Positions 36,241-45,256 of a stretch of DNA of 64,000 nt are shown one piece after another (the stretch's first letter is position 1; each line of letters begins with the position of its first letter). Both the position numbers and the translations under genes were made by a program. Origin of the DNA: Parabacteroides distasonis ATCC 8503 (GTDB taxonomy: Bacteria; Bacteroidota; Bacteroidia; Bacteroidales; Tannerellaceae); contig NC_009615.1 of NCBI RefSeq assembly GCF_000012845.1, positions 1,759,501 to 1,823,500 on the forward strand. The letters are read 5' to 3'. Below the pieces are notes generated by a model, which had not been told where the DNA came from, did not search any database, and saw nothing but the letters and a program-made list of their open reading frames with translations.

Positions 36241-37440
36241 CGACAAGGCACGGCTAGCCTTTAAGATATTCCGCCGGTACACCCAGCAAGCCAAGAGGAA
36301 ATAAACGGCACATTGCACCCACAACGTCACGTACTCCACACCGACTTGCTCAATCGACGCTCCCATCGAGTTGAGCTGTACATAGGCCAGCGTAGCGGGA
36401 GCCGCCGGAATGATATAATGGGCCATTTGCCAATACCAAGGCATCAATTCCAAGGGATAAGAGACTCCGGAAAGAAAGATCAAGCCTACCGAGAAGAAGG
36501 CGATCATCAATAACGGAGCCTCCGAGTCCGTAAAGAAATAAGAGGCGGCCAGCCCAAAGAAGCTGGTAGCCAGCAAGAAGGGTATCAGCAGGATCAAGGT
36601 GTTCAGATAATTACCGATATCCGGCAGGCCAAACAATAGCGGTATCAAGCCCAACAAGAACAAAGCGAAAATCGTATACAATACGCAATACACAAAGGTC
36701 TTGCTGATTATCACCCTAGCGATCCGGCCAAAGGATAATCCCTCGGAAGCGAAACGAACGATGGTACCCGAATCCCGCTCTTCCCCGCTTATCATACCGA
36801 TCACCATCAACAAGGTCTGGAACATAATGACGATCAATACCGCCGGGATCAAATAGGTTCCATATCCTTCCGTAAAATTATACAACGCCGTCCCGACCAC
36901 TGATATGGGTTGCGCCGAAACGATCTTGGAAGCGTCTTGCTGGGGCAAGAACACCAACATCTCCGGACGATACCGATCGTTCAACGCCAACATGGCACCG
37001 CTGGACGCCTCCTGCATCGCCATATAATATAGGAAGGCGCTTGTCGTCTGGTACATGATAAACAGGGATTCATTCCCTCGTGCCACCCGGGTCTCGAAAT
37101 CAGAGGGAAGATACAAGATACCTACGGCATCCCCCTCCTTCATCCACTCCTGCGCCTCGGCGTAATCTAAACCATCGGCGATTACCGAGACTTGCGGAGT
37201 GGCGTTCAGTAAACGGATGTACTCCCGGCTCAAGTCGGTCTTTGAGTCATCGACGACTACCACCGGGGCGTTACGCACCAGATCCGGGGCATACATATAA
37301 TTATACAGCAGGCCATAGAGAAATATACCTCCTACCAAGACGAGCAAGATAGCGTAGCTCGTGGAGATCGTCTTAAACTCGTCCTTGACCAAGGAAGCGA
37401 TATCCGCCAAGGTTCCTTTCATATTATCGGATGTTCTCAT
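36232..37440 (-). CDS. ABC-2 type transporter permease
   Basis: 402 residues (or 396 from the ATG at 37422, one base after the upstream stop). The topology is that of YbhR/YbhS-type permeases: one N-terminal helix (YAILLVLVGGIFLYGLLYN), a large periplasmic domain of about 150 residues (VVVVDDSKTDLSREYIRLLNA), then five C-terminal helices. It is the last gene of the exporter operon. No ATPase domain is present. The pair of permeases probably forms one channel. Confidence 0.85.
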   Translation of the reverse strand: MRTSDNMKGTLADIASLVKDEFKTISTSYAILLVLVGGIFLYGLLYNYMYAPDLVRNAPVVVVDDSKTDLSREYIRLLNATPQVSVIADGLDYAEAQEWMKEGDAVGILYLPSDFETRVARGNESLFIMYQTTSAFLYYMAMQEASSGAMLALNDRYRPEMLVFLPQQDASKIVSAQPISVVGTALYNFTEGYGTYLIPAVLIVIMFQTLLMVIGMISGEERDSGTIVRFASEGLSFGRIARVIISKTFVYCVLYTIFALFLLGLIPLLFGLPDIGNYLNTLILLIPFLLATSFFGLAASYFFTDSEAPLLMIAFFSVGLIFLSGVSYPLELMPWYWQMAHYIIPAAPATLAYVQLNSMGASIEQVGVEYVTLWVQCAVYFLLACWVYRRNILKASRALSSL

Positions 37441-38599
37441 ATTTATGACTTAAAATAGCGGTTTTCAAATGTGGCAACAGCACCAATGCCAATAACATAA
37501 ACGCAAACAACGAACTTACGTTTACCCATGTATAAGGAAATCCGTAATCGCCATACAATAAGTTCTGGTTGATCTCCACGAAATGCCGTACCGGAAACAG
37601 GTACGAGGCGTAATGTACGGGAGCGTACATGGAATCGACCGGGAAAGTAACGCCGCATAAAGTAGCCCCCAGCGAACCGACCATAGACACCACGCTAATC
37701 ACGATCGCTATAGCGGGAAACAACGAGAACAGGAATACCGCCAACGCTTGCGTAGCGACCACGAACAAGATCGCCGTCAAGTTCAATGGCCAGAAACCGC
37801 AAGCGAAAGGAATATGCATGACCCCGAACATGATATAGTTAGCGAAGACGCTCATGATACAAAAGATAATCGTATAAGGGAGCAGTTTGCCCACCACCGC
37901 CACGAACATGTTCATCCGTGCCGCCTCCAGCCACTCATCGCCTGTCCGGAACTTGATCTCGCTACCGATAGCGTACACCGTAACCAGCAAAATGATCACT
38001 TGGAAAAAGACAAAGAAAAAAGGATTGCTCAGATAAACGGAATAATCCAGATCCGGGTTGAACAGCGGGTGGCTACTGGATCGTACCGGTAATAGGAAGG
38101 TGGTTATCTGATTCTCCCCCACCCCCATCGCCGTAGCTTGCACAACCACCGGGGCGAGCGAAAGCGTACGCAGCAGGGTCTCGAAGGCCCCACGTACCTC
38201 ACCGCCCACGCTCAACAAGGCATAGTGGTAATAATACGATAAAGTAGCGTCACGCCCCGCCGTGGCATCCGCCTCAAACTGATTGGGGATCACTAAATAA
38301 CCGTAGATTTCTTTTGCTTGGGTAGCATGGCGAGCGGTCTCTTGGTCCGTATAATGCCGGGTTACCCGGAAAGTCGGTACCGCCTCTACCTGCCGGATGA
38401 TCTCCCGAGACATGGAGGTGTTGTCTTGGTCCACTACCGCTATCGGTATATTCTCCATCTGCCCGCTTCCGAAAATCGTAGACATGAAGAATATACAGAA
38501 CAAAGGCAACACGATACACACCCCGAAATATAATCTCCGGGAAACCATGCGATCCAGTTCCCGACGTAAAACCATATAGAAAGGACTCTTCTTTAGCAT
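37424..38599 (-). CDS. ABC-2 type transporter permease
   Basis: 391 residues with the same plan as its neighbour: an N-terminal helix (LYFGVCIVLPLFCIFFMSTIF), a periplasmic domain (IAVVDQDNTSMSREIIRQVEA) and a cluster of C-terminal helices. It follows the membrane-fusion protein gene, with a GTAGAGACG palindrome in the gap. The two permeases are paralogues and probably dimerise. The substrate is unknown; such systems export drugs or lipids. Confidence 0.87.
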   Translation of the reverse strand: MLKKSPFYMVLRRELDRMVSRRLYFGVCIVLPLFCIFFMSTIFGSGQMENIPIAVVDQDNTSMSREIIRQVEAVPTFRVTRHYTDQETARHATQAKEIYGYLVIPNQFEADATAGRDATLSYYYHYALLSVGGEVRGAFETLLRTLSLAPVVVQATAMGVGENQITTFLLPVRSSSHPLFNPDLDYSVYLSNPFFFVFFQVIILLVTVYAIGSEIKFRTGDEWLEAARMNMFVAVVGKLLPYTIIFCIMSVFANYIMFGVMHIPFACGFWPLNLTAILFVVATQALAVFLFSLFPAIAIVISVVSMVGSLGATLCGVTFPVDSMYAPVHYASYLFPVRHFVEINQNLLYGDYGFPYTWVNVSSLFAFMLLALVLLPHLKTAILSHKYENIR

Positions 38600-38618
38600 A
38601 GCGACAATAAATTATTTA

Positions 38619-38654
38619 GTTGTAGAGACGGAGCGTGCTTCGTCTCTACAACTG
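38619..38654. repeat. Palindromic extragenic element (GTAGAGACG...CGTCTCTAC)
   Basis: AGTTGTAGAGACG (38619-38631) and CGTCTCTACAACT (38642-38654) are perfect arms; an inner AGC/GCT extends the stem almost to a closed hairpin. It lies between the membrane-fusion and permease genes of one operon. The sequence has the look of a dispersed palindrome and may tune mRNA of the operon. Confidence 0.7.
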
Positions 38655-38661
38655 GATAGTA

Positions 38662-39648
38662 TCAAGGGAGTTGATAGAGTACGGACATACCGGGACGCAA
38701 TCCCTCCACCTTCTCCACCGGCAAGGCATGTATCTCGAAGGTACGCAAGTCATAGCTACCTGTCTGCTTGGTAGACTTCCAAGTAGCGAAACTGCCCAAC
38801 GGACTGATATAATTGATCTTGAACTCAATATCCTTCTGATCGATCGCCGGTACATCGGCGACAAACGTTCCTCCCATCTTAAATAAAGGCAAACGATCCT
38901 CACGTACGTTCAATACCACATGCACGTCATCTAATACGACTAAGTTCATGATTGGCATCCCGGCCCCAACCAACTCTCCCCGTTTCGGGAAAATAGCTGA
39001 GATTTGTCCGGATTCCGGAGCCGTCAACCGAGCGTCCTGTAAGAGAGCCGCCACCTCCTCCACGGTTCCTTGCGCCGCCGTCACCAACGAGCGGGCGCTC
39101 TCCTTATCTTGTATCTGCGCCCCGTCTACCGCCATTTGATATTGGCTATAAGCGGCACGTTCGGCGGCCTCAGCCGCTTTATACATGGCCTCCACCTCAT
39201 CTTTACGCTGTGAGGTTACCACGCTATCTTTATACAAGGCATTGACCCGATCATAGGTAATCTTCGCCAATTGTAAATCCGATTTGGATTTATTCCACAA
39301 TTGTTGCAAGGAAGCGATGATTTGCTTTCGTGTACCCTCATCCACTTTCTGGTGCTGATACTTCGCAATGTTCTCCATGGCGTTCACCTGTTGATATTTA
39401 GCCAACGCCTCCGGACTATTGATGACGACCAAGGTATCGCCTTGGCGTACATTCTGTCCCTCTTTTACCAGAAAGGTATCGATACGCCCCGGTAACTTGC
39501 CGGAGATACGTATTTCCGTTGCCTCGATCTGCCCTTGCAAGATCACCGGCTTCTTTTTCAACAAGATCATCCCGATCAACGAGACAACTATAACAATCGC
39601 CAAGACTGCGACGAAGGCCACACTCAAATATCTCTTAGTTTTATCCAT
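38662..39648 (-). CDS. HlyD/RND-type membrane fusion protein
   Basis: 328 residues from MDKTKRYLSVAFVAVLAIV, one N-terminal membrane anchor. A biotinyl-lipoyl-like half-motif (ILQGQIEATEIRISGKLPGRI), an alpha hairpin (about 95-200) and a second half-motif (LTAPESGQISAIFPKRGELV) follow, as in YbhG/HlyD proteins. It joins the inner-membrane permeases to the TolC-type channel encoded just upstream. The start at 39648 is preferred over 39672, which lies in an AT-rich intergenic repeat. Confidence 0.9.
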   Translation of the reverse strand: MDKTKRYLSVAFVAVLAIVIVVSLIGMILLKKKPVILQGQIEATEIRISGKLPGRIDTFLVKEGQNVRQGDTLVVINSPEALAKYQQVNAMENIAKYQHQKVDEGTRKQIIASLQQLWNKSKSDLQLAKITYDRVNALYKDSVVTSQRKDEVEAMYKAAEAAERAAYSQYQMAVDGAQIQDKESARSLVTAAQGTVEEVAALLQDARLTAPESGQISAIFPKRGELVGAGMPIMNLVVLDDVHVVLNVREDRLPLFKMGGTFVADVPAIDQKDIEFKINYISPLGSFATWKSTKQTGSYDLRTFEIHALPVEKVEGLRPGMSVLYQLP

Positions 39649-39656
39649 AACTCCTA

Positions 39657-39682
39657 AATTTTCAATTCTCAATTTTCAATTC
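39657..39682. repeat. AATTTTCAATTCTCAATTTTCAAT intergenic repeat (partly within TolC 3' end)
   Basis: The inverted version of the repeat at 8520-8543 fills the gap between the TolC-like and HlyD-like genes and runs over the TolC stop. Confidence 0.6.
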
Positions 39683-41118
39683 CCCAAAAGCTCCTCGGTC
39701 TTTCCCTCCATCTTGTATTGGTGGAACTGCTCCGGCGTACCGCAGACAGACAGCAGATTAATCAAGGCTACATCATACTGATAATAAGCCAAAAGAAAAG
39801 CGGTCTTCACCTTCGCCAGCATAACCTCGGCATCGACTACCTCCGTAGAAGTAGCCATTCCCTCTTGGAAGGATTTCTTCCGCACCCGGACCAGTTCCCG
39901 GCTCATCTCGATCGTCGTATCCAAAGCCTTTACGTTATCCAAGGCATTTTGTAGCTGGCTGTAGAATTTATCGATACCGACCTCCAGATCCGTAATCGCC
40001 TTCTCCTTACCCAAACGAAGCGACTGACTAGCGATCTTTGCCTGCCGGATGGTTTTCTCCCGGTTCAAGCCATCAAAAATATTCCACGTAAAACCAACTC
40101 CCACCATCGTACGAGGCAACAAATATTTATCCAGTCCATCAGCGTACAAAGTCTGTTTGCCGAATAAAGCGATATTCGGGACATAAGCGGACCGGCCGAT
40201 CTTTAGTTGATTATCGGCTACAACCTGCTGCAATTTCAATTGATTGACTATATAATTATTCATCGGAACCAGATCCTTGAAGTATTGAGCCGGAGGAAGC
40301 GCCTCATTAATGAATAAAGGAGTCGTGGTACGTACGTCACTCCCCTCCTCCATATTAATCAAGCTTTTAAACGCCTGTTGAGCGACCGTTAAATCCTTAC
40401 GGGCCGATTCCAGTTCTCGTTTCGCCTCGTCCATACTTACCTGAGCGAACAGACGCTCGGCCCGATTGATCATCCCGTTTTGCTCTAATTTAAGGGCTTG
40501 GTCATAATGGGTTTTCAAAGAATTGTACACTTCCGTTTTTACGTCCACCACACTTTGTCCCAGACGAAGCCCGAAATAAGCCTCGATCAATAAGGATTGT
40601 TGGTTGGCATCCACTTGATTCCTATTCACCTCCGCTATAGAGACCATCGTCTTTCCGATCTTGTTCGCGTAGATACGTTTTCCTCCCGTGAAAACAGGCC
40701 ACGTCACCGTAGCGTCTATAGAAGTGATGTTTTGGGAGATCAGCGGAAGCGAGAAAGTACCTTGCCCGATCTTATCCAATACCGACATGATCAGCTCATT
40801 ATCCGGGATATAATTATGGACAAACTCCTTCGCCGGTTCCGTATATTTACTCAGCGACTGCCGTACCTCTATCGGATTCGACATATGTACGAAAGCACCC
40901 GCGGCGTTCACCGACGGATACCAAAAAGCGTTTAGCTTTTGATGCTCATTCCGAGCCCATTCCACTTCTTTCCCGGCTATTTTCAAGCTTTTATTTTCCT
41001 TATGAAGCAGGTCGAGAGATTGTTCCAAGCTTAAATCCACATCGTTCCCTTGGCTCCATGAAGCGCATGGAAGAAGATACAGCAAAAGAATACTGTAAGA
41101 TACTATATTACTCACCAT
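39676..41118 (-). CDS. TolC family outer membrane efflux protein
   Basis: 480 residues, signal peptide (IVSYSILLLYLLPCASWSQG), then two OEP-type repeats rich in heptad helices (LSLEQSLDLLHKENKSLKIA, ..., QNGMINRAERLFAQVSMDEA) and strands such as VDATVTWPVF and VGVGFTWNIFDG. It forms the outer-membrane channel of the exporter and is the first gene of the operon TolC-HlyD-ABC-ABC. The last residues (QYKMEGKTEELLGN) come from the repeat-bearing 3' end. Confidence 0.9.
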   Translation of the reverse strand: MVSNIVSYSILLLYLLPCASWSQGNDVDLSLEQSLDLLHKENKSLKIAGKEVEWARNEHQKLNAFWYPSVNAAGAFVHMSNPIEVRQSLSKYTEPAKEFVHNYIPDNELIMSVLDKIGQGTFSLPLISQNITSIDATVTWPVFTGGKRIYANKIGKTMVSIAEVNRNQVDANQQSLLIEAYFGLRLGQSVVDVKTEVYNSLKTHYDQALKLEQNGMINRAERLFAQVSMDEAKRELESARKDLTVAQQAFKSLINMEEGSDVRTTTPLFINEALPPAQYFKDLVPMNNYIVNQLKLQQVVADNQLKIGRSAYVPNIALFGKQTLYADGLDKYLLPRTMVGVGFTWNIFDGLNREKTIRQAKIASQSLRLGKEKAITDLEVGIDKFYSQLQNALDNVKALDTTIEMSRELVRVRKKSFQEGMATSTEVVDAEVMLAKVKTAFLLAYYQYDVALINLLSVCGTPEQFHQYKMEGKTEELLGN

Positions 41119-41179
41119 AAACTCATTTAGTAATTGACGTTCAGTTGGAGTAATAACAGCGAAAAAGGGAGGATTGTTT

Positions 41180-42379
41180 TTACTTCTTTTTCAAGTTGGG
41201 AAGGAACCAAGTAACCAGTCCTAAAAGAGGCATGAAGCCACATACGTTGTAGACAGCCTCTATTCCATAATGATCCGCCATATTTCCTAATACGGCCGAG
41301 GCTATACCCGCCACACCGAAAGCAAATCCAAAGAAAAGTCCCGAGATAAGACCTAATTTATAAGGAAGCAACTCTTGCGCATACAACAAAATAGCCGGGA
41401 ACGCCGATGATAAGACCAAACCCACGCAAAAACTAAGCACGATCGTCCAAGCGAATCCCACATGCGGCATCAACAAGCTAAATGGGGCTGCCCCTAGAAT
41501 CGATCCCCAAATCACATATTTCCGTCCTATCTTATCACCGATAGGACCACCCGCCAAGGTTCCCATGGCCGTAGCGATCAGGAAGACGAACAAACAGATC
41601 TGCGAAGTCTGTACACTCACCCCGAATTTATGGATCAAGTAAAAGGTATAGTAGCTATTCAAACTAGCCATATAGATATATTTAGAGAAAATCAAGGTCA
41701 GCAATATCGAGATCGAAAAGACTGTTTTTCCCAAAGAAAGAGGCATCTCCACATGCGTCTCACCCGACTTCTTCTGCCATTTCACCCGACTCAAATACGC
41801 CTTATACCAACGGCAGATAGGAATCATCACCAAAATAGCGACGAATGCCAGTATAGAAAACAAAGCGATATGAGTCCGTCCATAAGGCGCCACCAATAAA
41901 GCAACCAGTAGCGGACCTAACGATCCGCCCTAATTACCACCCACTTGAAAAAGCGATTGTGCCAATCCCCTACGCCCTCCCGACGCTAGCGAGGTAATCC
42001 GGGACGCTTCCGGATGCAAAACCGAAGACCCGATACCTATCAAGAATACGGAGATCAAGACCCAATGGAGCGTAGAGGAAAAAGCGAGATTCAACAAGCC
42101 GACCAACGTAAAACTCATACCAATAGGTAACGACCAAGCCACGGGACGCTTATCAAAAACCAAACCGGTTATAGGCTGGAAAACAGAAGCGGATAATTGA
42201 TAAACAAGCGTAATCAACCCGATTTGGGCGAAGCTCAACGCTAAATCATCCTTGAAAAGTGGATAAACCGCCGAGATAACGGATTGCAACGAATCATTCA
42301 AACAATGCGTAACGCTTAACGCCACTAATACCCGGAATGCTGTTTTATTTACCGGCTGCTGTTTAGGAACCTGCTCCAT
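41180..42379 (-). pseudogene. MFS transporter (fosmidomycin-resistance Fsr-like) broken by one in-frame stop
   Basis: Two fragments in the same frame make one MFS protein of about 400 residues: 42379 to the stop at 41930-41932 (149 residues, ..SLFQVGGN) and the continuation GGSLGPLLVALLVAPYG... to 41180. The only break is TAG at 41930-41932; the flanking FQVGGN/GGSLGPL is the conserved Fsr motif. A single base change (for example TTG or CAG to TAG) explains it. Fsr-type proteins export fosmidomycin and related compounds. It lies 60 bases upstream of the exporter operon. Confidence 0.85.
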
Positions 42380-42561
42380 GACTGTCCATATTTCTATTTA
42401 ACCTCATGCTCATTAACATTTCAAAAACCACACAAAAAGTTAGCTAATTTCTAGAAAAACAAACCCTAAGAGCCTATTTTAACCATAGTTAATACAACTA
42501 TTCTTTCGGTTCTTTTCATTTCTTTATGTTAATCGGCTTAATCTTAATACCTATGAGCCTT
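42380..42561. other. Upstream region of the broken MFS gene
   Basis: AT-rich; no ORF. TACCTATG (42548-42555), one base from TAnnTTTG, may be the promoter of the structured RNA that follows on the plus strand. Confidence 0.4.
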
Positions 42562-42714
42562 GTTTTCTCAGTGATACTTCAGAGCTGTATCCCGGAATGA
42601 GCATATATCTTATAACTCACTCCCAAAACAAACGCCAAAATCCCTTATCTGCCATCATTCCGACCCGAAGTTAAAGATCGAGATCATTAACGGGAACAGC
42701 CTCTGAAGTTTTTT
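42562..42714 (+). ncRNA. Structured RNA, 6S-like candidate
   Basis: A closing stem joins ACTTCAGAG-CTGT-A-TCCCG (42576-42594) with CGGGA-ACAG-C-CTCTGAAGT (42691-42709), followed by TTTTTT. Inside are an apical stem GGAATGA/TCATTCC and a hairpin GTTAA...TTAAC in the 3' half. A terminal stem, a central bubble with a small 3' hairpin and an intrinsic terminator is the 6S RNA plan. The strand is set by the T-run. It ends 5 bases before the convergent FHA gene stop. Confidence 0.45.
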
Positions 42715-42718
42715 ATAT

Positions 42719-43258
42719 TTATTCCTCTTCTTCTCCCTCGTTCGCCGAATGTAAGATAAAAGTAGTAGCGCCAATCGTTACGATCGTACCCTCCCCGATA
42801 CGTACTTGTTCTTTTTTACCGACCAATACATTTTTCACAAAAGTCCCGGTCAAGCTAGGAAAGTCACGCACCATATAAACGAACTTGCCATTAGTGTCTT
42901 TCTTTACATTAATCACACAATGCTTACGCCCCATACTTGGATCGCTCGTGATAATAGGGACATCTACACCTTCCGTATCCTTATTACGGCGACCAATCAC
43001 ATTATCTCCCATCACTAATGGTAGATCTTGCTTAAAAGCAAAACCATTCTCGATAATGGTAATATAACCGCAAGAGAAATCCGGTTCCTTCACCTCTTTT
43101 TCCTCACCGGTAGCCGTCTTCACCACCTTTCGGCCCAATTTAATCTTAAATTGCGCTCCACACTGCGGACAGACGAAGGCTAATACCTTCCCTTCCGGAT
43201 ATTTGGTCTCATCAAAAGACAACTGATTATCACATTTTGGACAGAATACTCTTTTCAT
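42719..43258 (-). CDS. Zinc-ribbon plus FHA domain protein
   Basis: 179 residues. N-terminal zinc ribbon CPKC...CPQC (6-35), then an FHA domain from about 90 (VIGRRNKDTEGVD, SMGRKHCVI, GTFVKNVLVG), which binds phosphothreonine. The tail is acidic (EGEEEE). It is cytosolic and probably reads Ser/Thr phosphorylation. It stands alone behind a small-RNA gene that terminates upstream of it. No kinase gene is visible nearby. Confidence 0.88.
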   Translation of the reverse strand: MKRVFCPKCDNQLSFDETKYPEGKVLAFVCPQCGAQFKIKLGRKVVKTATGEEKEVKEPDFSCGYITIIENGFAFKQDLPLVMGDNVIGRRNKDTEGVDVPIITSDPSMGRKHCVINVKKDTNGKFVYMVRDFPSLTGTFVKNVLVGKKEQVRIGEGTIVTIGATTFILHSANEGEEEE

Positions 43259-43357
43259 ACACTTAAATACAGGATCTAGTATTACAAACGGAGCGCAAAT
43301 TTACGAAAAAACCTTCAGCTACACTCCTAAAATCTCATGGTTATGATTTTTTGAAAC

Positions 43358-43438
43358 AAAAAAGGCTATCCATCACGGACAGCCAATCTCAATTGTTAAC
43401 CTTAAATCTAATACCATGAAAAACACAGTGCAAATATA
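43358..43438 (-). ncRNA. Small RNA gene, copy A (with promoter)
   Basis: On the minus strand: -7 box TATATTTG (43431-43438), a start expected near 43425, a 40-base body with TTCATGGTATTAGATTTAAG, then hairpin GGCTGTCC-GTGAT-GGATAGCC (43377-43384 with 43364-43371) and TTTTTT. About 68 nt. The unit is almost identical to copy B at 46620-46702, including the bases upstream of the promoter. Confidence 0.65.
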
Positions 43439-43546
43439 GAGGTTTTATGTTATGTAGCATAATATTTTATTTGCAAATCTCATTTCCTTAACCAGATTTA
43501 ACAAAACCATGCTTTAAAACATATCCGTAAAATAATATATATTCCC

Positions 43547-45121
43547 TTAGAACTTAGGTTCATTCTCTTTAATCTCCTTCAAAGGCAAGGTAAACCAAAA
43601 AGTGGAACCTACTCCCAATGTAGATTCTACCCCGATTCGTCCCCCTAGTTTCTCGATAATATTTTTGCAAATCGCCAATCCTAATCCGGTACCTTGTTTG
43701 CAAGCGTTCAACTTAACAAAGCGATCGAATATAGTTCTACAATCGTCATCCGAGATTCCCATTCCCGTATCCGAGACCGAAACTCGTATTTCATCATTCG
43801 ATACCTTATAGGCTAATTTGATCTCACCTTCCGAAGTAAACTTAATCGCATTTGTCAAGAAATTAGAAATAACCTGTATGACTCGTTTCGGATCTGAGAA
43901 AACGGTCACGGGTTGTGAGCCCCGGTCGAAAACAAATCGAACGTTTTTCGGAATCTTCAAGGCATGTACCGCATAAGTTTCCTCACAGATCTCCTTAAAA
44001 TCAAAATTTTTCTTCGTAATGTCAAAGGTTCCCGCCTCAATCTTTGAGAAATCAAGGATATCCTCAATCAATTGCAGAAGCAATTCACTATTCTTGTCAA
44101 TGATATCCACATAAAACTCTCGTTCCTCCTCCTCTATCTCCTTGGTCTCTGCCAGTATATTCGCAAAACCAACAATAGCATTTAAAGGCGTACGGATCTC
44201 ATGACTCATATTCGCCAAGAACATAGACTTAAGCCGATTCGCCTCTTTAGCCTTAGCTAACTCATATTCTTTCCGTTGACGCTCTCGTTCCACCCAGCGC
44301 AATTTATCTTGCATGGCGATCTCATCCGTTATGTCCATCAAGTAATAAAGGATTTTCGCTGGTCTTCCCGCCTCATCATATTTATAAGGGTACGCATACG
44401 CTCTCACCCAAACATATTGCCCCTCAAAAAGCTGTCGGTATTGAATACTATATTCACCGATCTCACCCGTAACAATCTTTTCAAAGCCTTGTACAAGTAC
44501 CCTTTCCCGATCTTCCGGATGTACGATCTCACAAAAATCTTTTTTCGTTGTCAAGTTACTTGCTCTCAATCTGGATTTATTACCTAAAACACGTAAATCC
44601 AGATCGATATGCATCTTATCGGTTTTAACATCATATTCCCACAGCAAGGAATCACTGCAACGCATAACCGTTTTCAACTTCGTGAACAGTTCCTCTACTT
44701 TCTCCGACTTTTGATATTCTTCCGTCTCATCCGTAAACATTAGTACATATCCACAGATATCTTCAGCCTCTCCTTTCAACGGCACACATTTAATAGACAG
44801 ACGTAAATTTATACCTTCCTTTTTTGGGTCTATGTTATAGTACTCATTCGTTTGTATATTATCAAATTCATAATTACAATCGAACACAACCATTTCTCCC
44901 TGTTTCAGACGAGCGATCTTGTCCTCTGGAAAATTAGGATTCTCGAAAAGATTTATTCCCATAATATCCTTCCGGCTTATAGCGAACAAATTCTCGTCCG
45001 TCCTATTGAGATCCACTAGCTGCCCCCTCTCGTCATAAACTTCAATTCCAACAGGTAATTTCTGGAATAGGGCATTAAAGCTCATTTCCTCTAGCATTTT
45101 ATTACATTGTCCCATCGTCAT
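43547..45121 (-). CDS. PAS-domain sensor histidine kinase
   Basis: 524 residues, no membrane segment. Two PAS-like regions: about 15-130 (LFQKLPVGIEVYDERGQLVDLN) and 150-275 (VMRCSDSLLWEYDVKTDKM). Then come HisKA with the phospho-accepting His near residue 305 (ANMSHEIRTPLNAIVGFANIL) and HATPase_c with N-box FLTNAIKFTSEG, DTGMGISDDD and GTGLGLAICK. No receiver domain is fused and no response regulator is adjacent, so it is an orphan cytosolic sensor of unknown cue. Confidence 0.92.
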   Translation of the reverse strand: MTMGQCNKMLEEMSFNALFQKLPVGIEVYDERGQLVDLNRTDENLFAISRKDIMGINLFENPNFPEDKIARLKQGEMVVFDCNYEFDNIQTNEYYNIDPKKEGINLRLSIKCVPLKGEAEDICGYVLMFTDETEEYQKSEKVEELFTKLKTVMRCSDSLLWEYDVKTDKMHIDLDLRVLGNKSRLRASNLTTKKDFCEIVHPEDRERVLVQGFEKIVTGEIGEYSIQYRQLFEGQYVWVRAYAYPYKYDEAGRPAKILYYLMDITDEIAMQDKLRWVERERQRKEYELAKAKEANRLKSMFLANMSHEIRTPLNAIVGFANILAETKEIEEEEREFYVDIIDKNSELLLQLIEDILDFSKIEAGTFDITKKNFDFKEICEETYAVHALKIPKNVRFVFDRGSQPVTVFSDPKRVIQVISNFLTNAIKFTSEGEIKLAYKVSNDEIRVSVSDTGMGISDDDCRTIFDRFVKLNACKQGTGLGLAICKNIIEKLGGRIGVESTLGVGSTFWFTLPLKEIKENEPKF

Positions 45122-45256
45122 ATTAAATTATAACCACTAATTCCCTACTTTAAATCAATCAAGCAATCTCCTCTGTTATTTATACAACAAATGAACGATA
45201 ATAACGATTGCAGCAGAAGTTTAAAGTTATAGAAATAATATGAAAATCAAACATAA

